64,000 bases of DNA, from NCBI GenBank assembly GCA_034769895.1, contig CM068372.1:375367258-375431257 (forward strand). The letters are read 5' to 3'. Shown here piece by piece: positions 43,191 to 54,323 of the stretch. The notes beneath the pieces are model-generated. The model was given only the letters and a program-made list of their open reading frames with translations, had not been told where the DNA came from and ran no database searches. Source of the stretch: Magicicada septendecula (lineage: Eukaryota > Arthropoda > Insecta > Hemiptera > Cicadidae). A program made the translations under genes and the position numbers. The first letter of the stretch is position 1. Every line of letters begins with the position of its first letter.

Positions 43191-45833
43191 CTACACTAAT
43201 TCAAAAGTTTTAGTTCTCTTCAGCCTTCTCACTGTATTGGCGTTGTCAAGCAGTTGAATAGCTTCTACATTGATATGCTGGTGTAGTCTAGATTCGTGCT
43301 TAGCAGCAAACCTTTTAATTTCACTGGCGACATCAGGGATCCTAAGGTCTCGATGTAGATCACCACTATTTCTGATGTACCATGGAGCACTTACCATGTT
43401 CCGTAGCACTCTATTATGGAAGGTTTGAATACATCTAATGTTCGTTTCTTTCGCACAACCCCACAGTTGAATTCCATAAAGCCAAATTGGTTTCAGAATT
43501 TGGTTATATATCAGAATTTTGTTGTGTATTGACAACTGAGAATTTCATCCCAAGAGCCAATACAGTTGTCTATATTTGAGACCAAGCTCCTTCCATCGTA
43601 GCTTAGTATCTAGGGTCGTCCCCAAATATTTAGCAGTGTTTGCATATGGTACTATAACACCATTTAAGGTAACTGGAAGACTGTTCTCTATTCTTTTGTT
43701 TGTAAAATTGATATGGACAGATTTCAGTTCATTAAGCTTAATTTTCCATCTCCTAGTCCACTGCTGTACCTGATCACTAGCATCTTGAAGCATGTTGGTA
43801 GCTTCACCTAAGGTTGAACCAATCGCCATTATAGCTGTGTCATCAGCGAAAGTAGCAACAGACACATTCTCTGGCTGCGGCAGATCACATGTAAACAACA
43901 AGTAGAGGATGGGACCCAAAACACTCCCTTGGGGCACACCTGCCCTCACTTCTCTTAGCTCAGAATAGTCATCTTCCTGTTTGACTCTAAATAATCTTTC
44001 CGATATATATGATTTTAACACATCAACATATTGTTTTGGTAGCATTTTACTAAGTTTATGTATTAAACCTTTATGCCAAACTTTATCAAAGGCCTGAACC
44101 ACATCGAGGAAGATTGTCGAGCAGATTAGCTTTTTTTCTAGTGCTTTCTCTATTGTGTCTGTTATTCTATGTACTTGGTCTATTGTGGAATGTTTTTGTC
44201 TGAACCCGAATTGATGATTTGGTATCGGCTTTTTTCTCTCTATTACTCGATTTAGCCTTTGCAACAGAAGTTTTTCAAAAAGCTTTGATATAGTTGGCAA
44301 CAGTGATATGGGCCGATATGATTTGGCCTCATTTGGCGGTTTGCCTGGTTTACGTAGCATAATAACTTCTGCCACCTTCCAGACACTAGGAACATGCTTT
44401 AGCCTAAGTGCCGCATTGAATAAATATGTAAGCATAACACTCCCTTTCTTAGGTAACTGCTTTAAGATCTCACCTGTAGTGAGGTCAAAGCCAGGTGATT
44501 TTCGGGGGTTCAAGTTTATCTTGATCTCCTTAGCTACCTCTTTTGGGGTGACCAGTTGAATGTCCTCCTCTTCATGATTTGTATCTTCATCTAGCTCTGT
44601 ATCTGACTGGGTATTATTTGGCTTAAAAATGTCAGCTAGATGTTCAGCAAACGCTTCAGCTTTTTCTTTATTATCTCTAGCCCATGTACCGTCGCTTTTT
44701 CTAATAGGTGGTACTTGAGTGATCGACCTTTTAAGCTTCCTCGTTGCTTTCCACAACGAGTACTCTGTATCTGCATCTGCTGTTAGATTTTCCAAATAGG
44801 AAGCTATTGATGCTTCTTTTAACTTCTGTATTACACGCTTTAGTTGTTGCGATTTGTTGTTAAGTACAGTTTTATCATTTGGGTCACGAGTCTGTTGCCA
44901 TTTTCTTCTAGCTCGCCTCTTTTCTTTGACAAGTTCCCTGATCTCTCTAGGATAGTTGTTACCAACAATTCCATGGGTGATTTCTCTCGTATTGTTCCAG
45001 GCTGTAGTTTGAATATTATAATTAAACTTCTCGGCTTCTATTTCTAATTGCTGCTTAGTTTTCAACTGGACATTTAGTTGTATCTTCCCTTCAAGTTCTA
45101 ATTTGAAGCTTTCCCAATCAGTAGTTTTGTTAATTAGGCTTGGTTTGTTTACTTTTTTATTATCCTTTCACTCAGCGTCGGGATTACTGCTGAATGATCA
45201 GAGTCAAGATCAAAATTCTCCTCGATATCAATAAAGTTCTGCGAGACCCTCCTTGATATGAAGAAATCTAATAGATCTGGAATTTTATTAGGGTCTGTGG
45301 GCCAGTAAGTAGGTTTGCCTGTACTGTGGAAGCTACAACCTGTTTCTTGTATTGCTTTATTAAGCTCGCTACCTTTAGTTGTTGTTAATCTGGATCCCCA
45401 ATCTACATGTTTAGCATTGTAGTCTCCGCCTACAATGAATCTCTCACCTAGGTGTAATATAAATTTCTTGTAATCTAACTCCTTTAGGTTGTGTCTTGGA
45501 GGACAGTATATCGCACCAAAGATTAGTTTTTGCTTGGTGGATTTGATTCCAACTACAGTGAGTTGGATTTCTCCAGTCTGAAGGTGACACTCCTCATAGT
45601 GGTTAATCCTATTCTTAATAATAATAGCACTTCCTCCTTTGGCTTTATTATCCGGATGAATTGTTTGATATACCTGGTATCCATTTATATTTAAGCATGA
45701 CTGATTTGTTAAGTGTGTCTGATACTAGACGTATATCAATGTCTTGTGCCTTGAGGAATAATTCTATTTCTTGCTTTCTGTTCTGGATACCGTTGGCATT
45801 CCAGGTAGCTATCCTTAGGTCTTTCTGGTCCAT
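43191..45833 (-). pseudogene. LINE ORF2: endonuclease and reverse transcriptase, degraded
   Basis: Starts with MDQKDLRIATWNANGIQ, the first motif of AP-type endonucleases. A frameshift near 45720 moves the rest of the endonuclease to another frame (GGDYNAKHVDWGS near 45400, DSDHSAVIP near 45190), and a second near 45160 restores the frame. The RT (45065-43545) is intact, with SYRPISLLP, AGVPQGSVLGP and catalytic FADD. A TGA at 43545-43547 interrupts before the conserved C-terminal part (KPIWLYGIQLWG, IRNSGDLHRDL), which is still in frame. The architecture is that of the Jockey clade. ORF2's ATG overlaps the end of ORF1 by about 19 bases. Confidence 0.8.
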
Positions 45834-47214
45834 TGATTAGTTCTCTGTGGGATTGTGCCCGGATTTCTGGCTTCTAATCTATCTAGTCTATCCATGACTA
45901 TTTTCATCATGTCCATCATATTCTGCATCATTTGCACCATTGATGAATCATCATTTTGAACTAAAGTCTTGTTAGCTTTAACTGCTTGAACAAAGGACAT
46001 TTCACTATTGATTTTATTAGCTGTGAAAGTCTTTGGTTGAGGTTTTTTAGGCCGTCTCTCACTTATTAAATTATTGTGTCTTATTTGAAGTTCACATGCA
46101 ACCAAACAACCCCTGTAGCTAGCAGGATGTACTTCTGCACAATTTGAACACTTTGGTAGCACATCTCGTTCTTGCTGGCAATCGATGGTCCTGTGATTGC
46201 CTGCACATTTAACACAGATAGGTCCATGTTGGCAATACTTATGAGTGTGACCATATCTTTGACACCTTTTACACTGTGGTATCAGTTTGTTACTCCTGAG
46301 AGCTTCAATTTTTATTTTCATATGACATAAATATTGAATATCAAATTTTTTTTATATCCTCTGATCTGTCAAACGTTAGCATAAATAATGGCAAATGTGT
46401 GATTTTTTCCTTGCCGTCAACTTTAGTCTTTCTAATTTTATTAACTACTTCAAGGACTTTATATCCTCTATTGAATAACTCCTCTTTAATCTCTTCTGAT
46501 TTGCATGTTGGATGCAAGTTACGTGCCATGACTCTTATTGGTCTGGTCTGTTTATTTTCATAAGTATGCCATTCCAACTTTCTTTTAGGAGTTTTGTCAG
46601 TTCTCTATATTCCATTTCTGTGTCTACATTAATTTTCAGCTGATTGTTGTTCATCATGCTGGTGTTAAATTTCAGATCTTTTGATTTCAGTTTCTGACTT
46701 ATTTCTATATAATTTTCCACATTGCTCAGTATCACTGGCGGTGGCGTAGCCGATTTTTTTACATTTTCTTTAGTCCTCTTACTTTTGTTTATTGGACTGG
46801 TTTTCGGTGTTTCTGGTGATTCCATAGTTTTCCTTTTACGTTTTTTATTCTTTTCCAGTATCCAAGCAGTTTCTTTGGCCACGATTTCTTCCGAGTTGGC
46901 TGGACTATAGGATACCCTAGGCTGTAACTTCTTGATTTCTTCCTGTAGTCGTCTGATTTTGTTATAAGCAGAATTAAGCTGACCCTGCAGTCTTCTTATT
47001 GTGTCCTCTGGGACTTCCAGTGTTGGTATCTGTGCGTTTTGTTTTTCCAAGCTACAGTTTATATTAGTTGGCGGAGACCTTGCCACCAACAAACCTCTTC
47101 TAAACGGATCCTCACCAAGCAATAGCTGCCCCCCCCCCCAGAATCCATGGGGCCGACCTCCGAAGAGGGTGCATTTACCAGGTTTTTACCTGATCTGCCA
47201 CCTGGGGTAGTCAT
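45815..47214 (-). pseudogene. LINE ORF1: RNA-binding protein with zinc knuckles, degraded
   Basis: The probable start is MTTPGGRSG at 47214. A run of 11 G (minus strand, 47129-47139) shifts the frame, after which the frame from 47122 holds a coiled-coil stretch (LQGQLNSAYNKIRRLQEEIK) and a basic linker. A further shift near 46550 leads to an RRM-like segment (TRPIRVMARNLHP). A third near 46330 leads to three CCHC-type knuckles (CKRCQRYGHTHKYC, CVKCAGNHRTIDC, CSNCAEVHPASYRGC). This domain order is typical of Jockey-group ORF1 proteins, which bind element RNA. Confidence 0.75.
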
Positions 47215-48530
47215 TCCTTTGTTTTCTCCATTGCTTTAATGTTTATCCAGTAAGTATAGAATAATTGAATTAACACAAAATACCATCATAAATTGTTACT
47301 TTCAGTTATTTATTACAATGACATAATATTGATAACAAAATTTAATCTTTTCTTTTATTTGTTAGTGGGTTCTTTTAGATCTGATTGAGTTGGAAATAGT
47401 GAATAAAGTATATTTTAAATGTTCAATATGAATTACTTGATGGTTGAATTCCTATTCTGCGAAGAGGCGCATCCACTTGAACATCGTCTGTAGTATGACT
47501 CTCTGGACGGCTGCTGTTAATGGAGGTCCTAGTTGGCTGCACTTGATTGATTATCACAGATTGATTTACACACTGGCATCACATTCACAATAACACATCT
47601 CAAATATCTTAGTTGCAGTACGAACATACCGTTATAATTAATATATCTTCTTAACACAAACTTTTATATATAGTTAACAGATTTTCACTCAGCAATACTA
47701 TGATTCATCTAAGTTCATAGATGTAATTTAAGCTAGGTGCTTATAACAAGGATTGTATTGATTGGTAACGTCAGACTATTTAATCACGATTCTTTATGTG
47801 AGTTTCGCGGATTATGCGTAACTTTTCGATTGACTTTAGACAAACTGCGACTGAATTGTCACTCCTAATTCAACGGTAACATTCAACTGAATAAAGCTGT
47901 TTAACCCTCTGATGAATGCTTTAACTAACTAATTTAAACTGACTACGATAACTTAATTGACGAGTCTTTACTGTTGTAACATCTCCGATGACTGCTTTAA
48001 ACTTCTCAGTCTGGGGTTTTTAAACACAAACTGGGCCTACCCTCGCCTAATTTTGAATCTAAACATTCCCATTGGACTTGGGTGCCATGATATTCAATTT
48101 AACCCAATATAGTATCTAGAATTTTACCGCTAAAAAACTGATGCGTTTTCTTACTTGCTGGATAACAGTGCATTCACTGGGGTCGTCCGCGTGGTGGTAA
48201 GAGACGCTTTAGATGAGTTCTATGTCTAAATGTCTCGCTCTCACATAACGGGATCCATTGTTAAAAGCACTCAACTTTTACAACGTTCTACCTATTTTTT
48301 GTTAATTTTTAGCATAATACAATTTTATTGCTGTGCATCCGCTACGTGCTTTTTTTTTGGTGTATTTTGTGCCGACTTTCTGTCGCCAGACACAAGGGTG
48401 TGTTCTTTAAAAAAAAAAAAAAAAAAAAAAAACGCTTTGACATTTCATAACGGTAGTTTCTCTTTACCTTATATTTGTATATCTGTTTTTGACATATTTT
48501 GATATTGACTATTGATAGTAAATTTGCACA
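47215..48530. other. Unassigned sequence with poly(A) run
   Basis: No coding region recognised. 48409-48432 is A24. The block 47450-48250 is less AT-rich than its surroundings and could be an unrecognised repeat. Confidence 0.35.
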
Positions 48531-48740
48531 TTTTCATTTTCCTCCTTCTTCACTTTCATTTTAATTTCCTTTTATTTTTTTTCCCCTTCTCATTTGGTTG
48601 TATTGAGTCAATCACTTGGGTTAGGTCACGTCGTCGTTTGTCGCTTCATTGTCATTTTATTTTCATTAGTTTAAACATTTTATATAGTTGATTCATCGTT
48701 TTTATCCCTGGTATTGGGGTGGCTTATTTGTGTTGTAACA
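48531..48740 (-). repeat. Truncated 3' LTR of family B
   Basis: Matches the last about 210 bases (plus-strand sense) of the LTRs ending at 19065 and 57372, including TATAGTTGATTCATCG and GGTATTGGGGTGGCTTATTT, and ends TTGTAACA. The rest of the LTR is missing to the left. A minus-strand purine tract (plus-strand pyrimidines at 48746-48755) abuts its right side. Confidence 0.75.
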
Positions 48741-48989
48741 TAATGCCTCTCCTTCAAAATTGATCATTTTGGTAAAACACTAGTATAGTTTTTTATGAAA
48801 TTATCAGTTATATATAATTTTTTCCTTTTTCTTCTTGCTTATTTCTTCTTTCTTGTTCCTCTTCTTACTTGATTCACTCCATTTTATTTAGATCTGTTTT
48901 TTACTTATTTCCATTAGTGTGTTCTCCCTTTTATATAATTTTTTCCCTAACTTTTTAGTAGCTGGTTTCTTCCATTACTACCATTTTTT

Positions 48990-49020
48990 CTGAGACCAGA
49001 GGAACATCATCTCTGCTCAG
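48990..49020 (-). promoter_or_regulatory. Conserved two-tier RNA hairpin (family B)
   Basis: Outer stem CTGAG/CTCAG (48990-48994 with 49016-49020), inner stem CAGAG/CTCTG (48997-49001 with 49011-49015). On the minus strand the loop is ATGATGTTC, the same as in family D. 250 bases from the 3' LTR. Confidence 0.65.
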
Positions 49021-49809
49021 TTAATTTGATTGCTGGACCTATTCTCAGTCAATCTTAAATACCTTTTTTGTCATCTTGTGACTTTCATTAATAATATTTT
49101 TTGGGGATTGTCCACTGTATGGGTTTTTAGATCATTTTAACCTTTTACTCATTCTTCCTTCCGCTGTACCTTTGCTATATACTGTTATCTACTCATACAG
49201 TTGGTTGTTTTTTATTTATTTAGTTGTTAACTTCATTATTTCTAACTTTTCATTAGTTTGTTTTTCTTTTCTTCTTGTGATCATTTTAATTATTTTAGAC
49301 ATCTTTTTTCTTTTTCTTGGTTGATTACCGTTATTTTGCTTTAGCCATTTGCTGTATTTTTGCTTTATACATTTTTTTTTCTTATACCAGTTCGGTTTTT
49401 TTTTTTCTTTGAATACTCTATATTCTTTATAATTTTAGGTATTTGTCTATAGCAGTTCTTGCTTGATTTTTTTTTGTTTATTATGTTTTGTCTCAAATAT
49501 TATTCTAAATAATTTTTGTAAGTTTGTTGTTCTTACTTTATAGGAATTTTTGTAACTTATTCCATTCTTTTATGCACATTTTTTTTTTATTTTATATAAC
49601 TTTATATGTTATTTAAATATTATTGTAAGGTGATCTTACTTTGTAGGAATTTTTGTAACTTATTCCTTTATTTTATATTATACCTCATATGTCATCTAAC
49701 TATTATTGTAATACATTTTTTGCAGTCTCCAGATCGCTATTATGATTAACTTATTCTTTTTACCTTGTATAATCCACTAGGCGATCTCAGTTTTTTTACA
49801 TACAACATG

Positions 49810-49836
49810 TTTCGGGGACTAAATCCCCATCTTCAG
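49810..49836 (-). ncRNA. Hammerhead-like ribozyme core (PLE copy 3, left arm)
   Basis: Mirror image of the core at 52549-52575: on the minus strand CTGAAGA, GGGGA/TCCCC stem, GAAAC. Confidence 0.45.
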
Positions 49837-50329
49837 GTACAGTAAAAAAATTATTCCCCTAATATATGGGGGTCGTCGAAATGATTAAAATGTTAATACA
49901 TAAAAACACACGCACAAAAATCACTGAATAAATTAACATATAACATAAACACATGAACACATTAAAAGCGACTCGGTGCACCGGTTGACCTCCGATCGTC
50001 AACTAGCCTGTATTCGTGCTTCATTGCTTATCATCAACGCGGTATCATATAATTTATTGGATTTAAATGATAGCTGATCGTTGAGTAACTGCTCTTTATT
50101 TACTTTGGATGCCTTGTATATTTCAAACTCTTCTAAAGCATTCAGGAAATGACCTTTATTACAAACGTGTATCGGCTCCATGTTCTCTTTGAATCCGGTG
50201 TAATTATGGTTTTCGTTTATGAGGTGGAGTGCGTAATTTGATGAGGTGGTTTGGGGTTTCTTTTTTGGTAGGTGTTCTTTAAACCTCTCGATTTAAATCT
50301 CTAAACACAGATTTAGAGATATTGCCAAA

Positions 50330-52393
50330 GTAATTATATCGAGACACATCAAGAAATTTGATAAACTATACAGTGAACAACAAAAACAAGATAACATAGA
50401 ATGTAAACATATATTTTATAAACGTGTAGCCAATCTTACTAACATTGAATTATCAACAGAGGAACAGAATGTATTATCGAAGGGCCTACACTATAATTTA
50501 CCTGACTTTAGTAAACACGCTTTAACATGGGAAGGCACGAATGCTGAGGCTACAATTAAATGTATTAAGAACTAAGACACTCGGTATGAAACATGGTCAT
50601 TAATCAACAATAAGTTGAATCATTTCCTGAAGTTAAATAGCACACAGAACATAAAAAAGAGTTAAAAATCGCTAAAAATATCAAACAAAAAATAAATAAC
50701 AACGCAATAATTACAAAAGCAGACAAAGGAAACACAGTGGTTATTATGGAAAATACAGATTATATACGTAAATGTTACGACTTCATTCAAGATAATAACA
50801 TAACAATGTTAAATGATGACCCAACCGAAAAACACACTAAAACCATAAATTCAGCTATTAATACATGTGTAAATTTACTTGACACACAAACCAGATTGAA
50901 TGTGAAACAAATCAAACCTAAGGCACCTGAATTTACGGGACTGCCCAAATTACACAAACAAAACATTCCTATATGACCTTTGATTAACTATACGACCGCC
51001 CCTAATTATAAAATAGCCAAAAAACTGCAACAAATTATTAAGAACAGCATAAAATTATAAAATATCCACAATGTAAAAAACACCTTTGAATTCATAAATA
51101 AAATTAAAGATATGGAGATTACACCTAGTTATAAACTTGTCTCGATGGACATTGTCAATTTATATACAAATATTCCGGTTTTGGAAACATTAAAAATTCT
51201 AAAGGTAAATTTAACTACGACAGGTATTCTAAACAAAAAGCAGATAGATGAACTCCTATCTTTGTTACAGATTATAGTACAGCAAAATTATTATACTCAT
51301 GACAACAAGTATTTTAACCAAGAGGAAGGTTTGGCTATGGGTTCACCTCTAAGTGGGCTTTTGGCCGAAATATATATGAACTATTATGAGAATAAATTTT
51401 TATTGTCTGACTATAACCGATTCTATGATAAAATTGTTTCTTATACTCGTTATGTAGATGACACCTTCATAGTATTTAATGGCACTCAGACAGGTGGATA
51501 TGTTTTTTAAATTTATTAACGAAATTAACCACAACATAAAATTTACTATGGAAATGGAAACCAATAATGGCTTGAACATCCTCGATGTATTGGTGTTAAA
51601 AAGAAACAACCATTTCGGTTTTAAAATATACCAAAAACCTACCACAACAGACATAGTTATAAATGCTAAATCGAATCATCCGTACGCAAAAAATTGGCGG
51701 CATTTAATGCACTAGCACATAGACTAATAAACGTACCAATGAATACGGAGGATTATAAGGAAGAATATAACATAATAAAACACAGCCTTGAAAAATGGAT
51801 ATAACACAGAAATTGTGGATAAAATGATACATAAACAATTACGGAAAATAAATGGTGACAATAATAAAGTTAAAAATACAACACAGTATGTCTCAGCATT
51901 ATATACGAACATACTCCCCAACATAATAAAAAATGAATTTAAAAAATTATATATAAATGTTTCATTCAAGACCATAAATAATCTAAAAAATATACTTAAG
52001 CCACAAAAACCAATAACTTTGGAGGAATGTTCAGGGGTATATTGAATCCAGTGCAGTGAGTGCGATAAGTTCTACATCGGACAAACGGGGAGGAAATTTA
52101 TCTAGAGGTTTAAAGAACACCTACCAAAAAAGAAACCCCAAACCACCTCATCAAATTACGCACTCCACCTCATAAACGAAAACCATAATTACACCGGATT
52201 CAAAGAGAACATGGAGCCGATACACGTTTGTAATAAAGGTCATTTCCTGAATGCTTTAGAAGAGTTTGAAATATACAAGGCATCCAAAGTAAATAAAGAG
52301 CAGTTACTCAACGATCAGCTATCATTTAAATCCAATAAATTATATGATACCGCGTTGATGATAAGCAATGAAGCACGAATACAGGCTAGTTGA
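50330..52393 (+). pseudogene. PLE reverse transcriptase with GIY-YIG endonuclease, degraded
   Basis: N-terminal part around 50400-50575 (ANLTNIELSTEEQNVLSKGL). RT start ITKADKGNTVVIMENTDYI near 50710. 51112-51510 carries GLAMGSPLSGLLAEIYMN and the catalytic YVDD (YTRYVDDTF). A frameshift follows near 51480 (INEINHNIKFTMEMETNNG in the next frame), then further breaks near 51710 and 51800. The GIY-YIG endonuclease is at 52035-52393 (GVY, CSECDKFYIGQTGRKF), with two in-frame stops, and ends at TGA after 52390. PLE RTs are related to telomerase RT, and the endonuclease would cut the target DNA. Inactive copy. Confidence 0.8.
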
Positions 52394-52548
52394 CGATCGG
52401 AGGTCGACCGGTGCACCGAGTCGCTTTTAATGTGTTTATGTTATATGTTAATTTATTCAGTGATTTTTGTGCGTGTGTTTTTATGTATTAACATTTTAAT
52501 CATTTCGACGACCCCATGTATTAGGGGAATAATAATTTTTTACTGTAC

Positions 52549-52575
52549 CTGAAGATGGGGATTTAGTCCCCGAAA
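52549..52575 (+). ncRNA. Hammerhead-like ribozyme core (PLE copy 3, right arm)
   Basis: CTGAAGA, one unpaired T, stem GGGGA/TCCCC closing a TTTAG loop, GAAAC, then ATGTT. A short self-complementary ACATGT could serve as stem III. It lies 150 bases downstream of the endonuclease frame, at the position known for PLE ribozymes. Confidence 0.5.
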
Positions 52576-52758
52576 CATGTTGTATGTAAAAAACTGAGAT
52601 CGCCTAGTGGATTATACAAGGTAAAAATTTTTAAGTTTATTATTGTAAGTTGATCTTACTTCTTTTGAATTTGGTATTTCACTTTCTCTTTTCTTCTCCA
52701 TTGGTTTGCATGGTCGGTAATTTGAAAATCAGTCCCATTTCTCGGTGTTTATCTTCAG

Positions 52759-54215
52759 TTAGTTTACCCATGGTCCATCATTTCCTCTGCACTTGTTGTT
52801 CGGATAACCTTGGTGTGTAGAACTATTTCCGTCCTTGTGAAATAGGTATCTTCTATCTAGTACCACAATTCTTCTAATATCGTGTTCATTTGTATCCGTG
52901 CCTACATCATTCACCTTATTACATTGTTTATTAATCAAAGAAGTTAATTGTACCTCTCTCATTAATGTCATCACTAATTTTTTATTCTGCATTTCCAATT
53001 CTGGTGTACTCAAGTGTTTTAGAGACCTTCTTAATTTGTGACACACTATTTTGTTGCGAGTCCTTTCAATTTTGGGTAATTTCCATTTAAAGATAGATTT
53101 GCTGAAGTTTTTATTCGCTGGTTGATTGTTAATCCCTTCTAGAATTTCCTTTAAAGTCCTCCTACAATCTTTATATTTCATTAATTTACTATGGTCGGTA
53201 ATGGGTAAATTAAACACGTTAATTAGTCCATCCTTCATCATCTCCAATTCTTCTCTTGTTTTTATTAGTTTCTCTTTACATATTTTTCCTATATCTTTTG
53301 TTTTCTTAATCTTCTTAATTATTTGGTTCTTCTTTACTCTTCTACGGTTGCTTTCTATGTGTTTGATTTTCTTTCATGTTTTTGTTATCTTTATTTCCAG
53401 AAAACGATACTCTTTTGTTTTCTTTATTTCTTATTTTTTCATTGATACCTTCAGAAGTGTTGTCTAGTGTTTCCTTCAATTGTGTGAAACCACTATCTAT
53501 TGTTTCATGAGGTTGATCTGCTTGGTAATTTGTTTCTTCCCATTTCTTATTCATCCCCGTTTTTGTCTGCTTGACTTCTTCACGATACCCTATTAGTATG
53601 TATCTTAATTCTTCTCACTGTCTTCCTTCAATTCTTCCTTCAGTTCTTCATTTCTTTTTTGGATGTCCTCCGTCAATCGCTGTTGTAGGGCTTCTTGATT
53701 CTTCCACAAAGTATCACTGTGTTCCTCCATTTTCTCGTTTATCTGCTGCTTCAGTGTCTCATTATTTTCTTCAATTTTGTTGTTCAGTGTCTCAATATCT
53801 TCCCTTAATTGTTTCTTTAAGTTTTCACTTAACATCTCAGTTTGTCTCCGTGAATTTTCATTAATTTTTTCCTCCATTTTCTTCAATTCTTCACTGTTTT
53901 GGTCTATTTTTTCATTTGTGTTCTTATTATCTTCCTGGATTCGGTCTTTTTTTCATTTGTTTTCTTGGAGGTTTCGGCTATGAAATTCATCAGGTCTTGC
54001 ATGCTCGAGTCCTTTTTCTGAGTGGTTTTACTTGGTTGGTCCCAGACTATTACTTCCATTTCCGGTTCTGGTGGGGTTGGGTTTTCTGGTTGTTCCTCTT
54101 GGGCATCCTCTTCGATCGTTTCCTCGATCATCTCCTCCATCATTTCCATTTCTTCTTCGTCGGTACCCTCAGTTCCCTTCTTAGCTTTATACCTTGTAAC
54201 CATGGAATGTTTCAT
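52759..54215 (-). pseudogene. Family B coding region: Gag-like N-terminus with novel C-terminal domain, degraded
   Basis: Pieces in successive frames on the minus strand: 54215-53904 (MVTRYKAKK start, then very acidic), 53886-53605 (coiled coil with LQQRLTEDIQKRNEELKEEL, close to family D Gag LQQRLMEEIQQRNEDLKEEL), 53554-53342, and on through NRRRVKKNQIIKK to 53247-52759. The last piece holds GLINVFNLP...YKDCRRTLKE and a basic stretch that aligns with the family A protein. At least three frameshifts. So family B joins a family-D-like Gag N-terminus to the unrecognised C-terminal domain, with no capsid domain and no pol. Confidence 0.65.
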
Positions 54216-54323
54216 ATTTTCCCTAATTGCCGCTAGTCTTCAATTCTAGCCTCACTAGTTGGTCGCCAATCTGTAACGAAGGAAGGACGATGTCCTGTTT
54301 AAGCCCCGCGATGGAAGCCAATC
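54216..54323 (-). promoter_or_regulatory. Family B leader with duplicated LTR-end/PBS-like module
   Basis: GTTACA-GATTGGC occurs twice on the minus strand, 52 bases apart (plus-strand TGTAAC at 54272 and 54324). The outer copy carries TTGGCGACCAACTAGTGAGG. The solo LTR at 16102 begins with the inner copy, which fixes the LTR edge at 54324. Confidence 0.5.

Larger units (their letters stand above)
43062..47214 (-). mobile_element. Jockey-type LINE, nearly full length
   Basis: Minus-strand non-LTR retrotransposon with two overlapping frames: ORF1 with zinc knuckles, and ORF2 with AP-type endonuclease and RT. A T10 run at 43062-43071 would be its poly(A) tail on the minus strand. No target duplication identified; the 5' edge is taken at the first ORF1 ATG and is probably somewhat further right. 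Both frames are damaged by a few indels and one stop, so the copy is inactive but fairly recent. Confidence 0.8.
49757..52626 (+). mobile_element. Penelope-like element, copy 3, with inverted 3'-end copy at its 5' end
   Basis: Plus-strand PLE of about 2.9 kb inserted into family B. The first about 530 bases (49757-50288) are the reverse complement of the last about 520 (52104-52626). They include the end of the endonuclease frame (a 60-codon segment appears at both ends in opposite orientation) and a hammerhead-like core. Inverted partial copies at the 5' end are a known PLE trait. Several stops and shifts break the protein. Confidence 0.8.

Noticed and set aside
48409..48432. Tail of the Jockey-type LINE
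   Set aside because: The LINE is on the minus strand and ends at the T run near 43062; this A run is on the wrong side and strand.
53126..54249. Plus-strand open frames of 100 or more codons
   Set aside because: Complement of the Glu/Lys-rich family B protein; the Ser/Phe-rich translation has no family.
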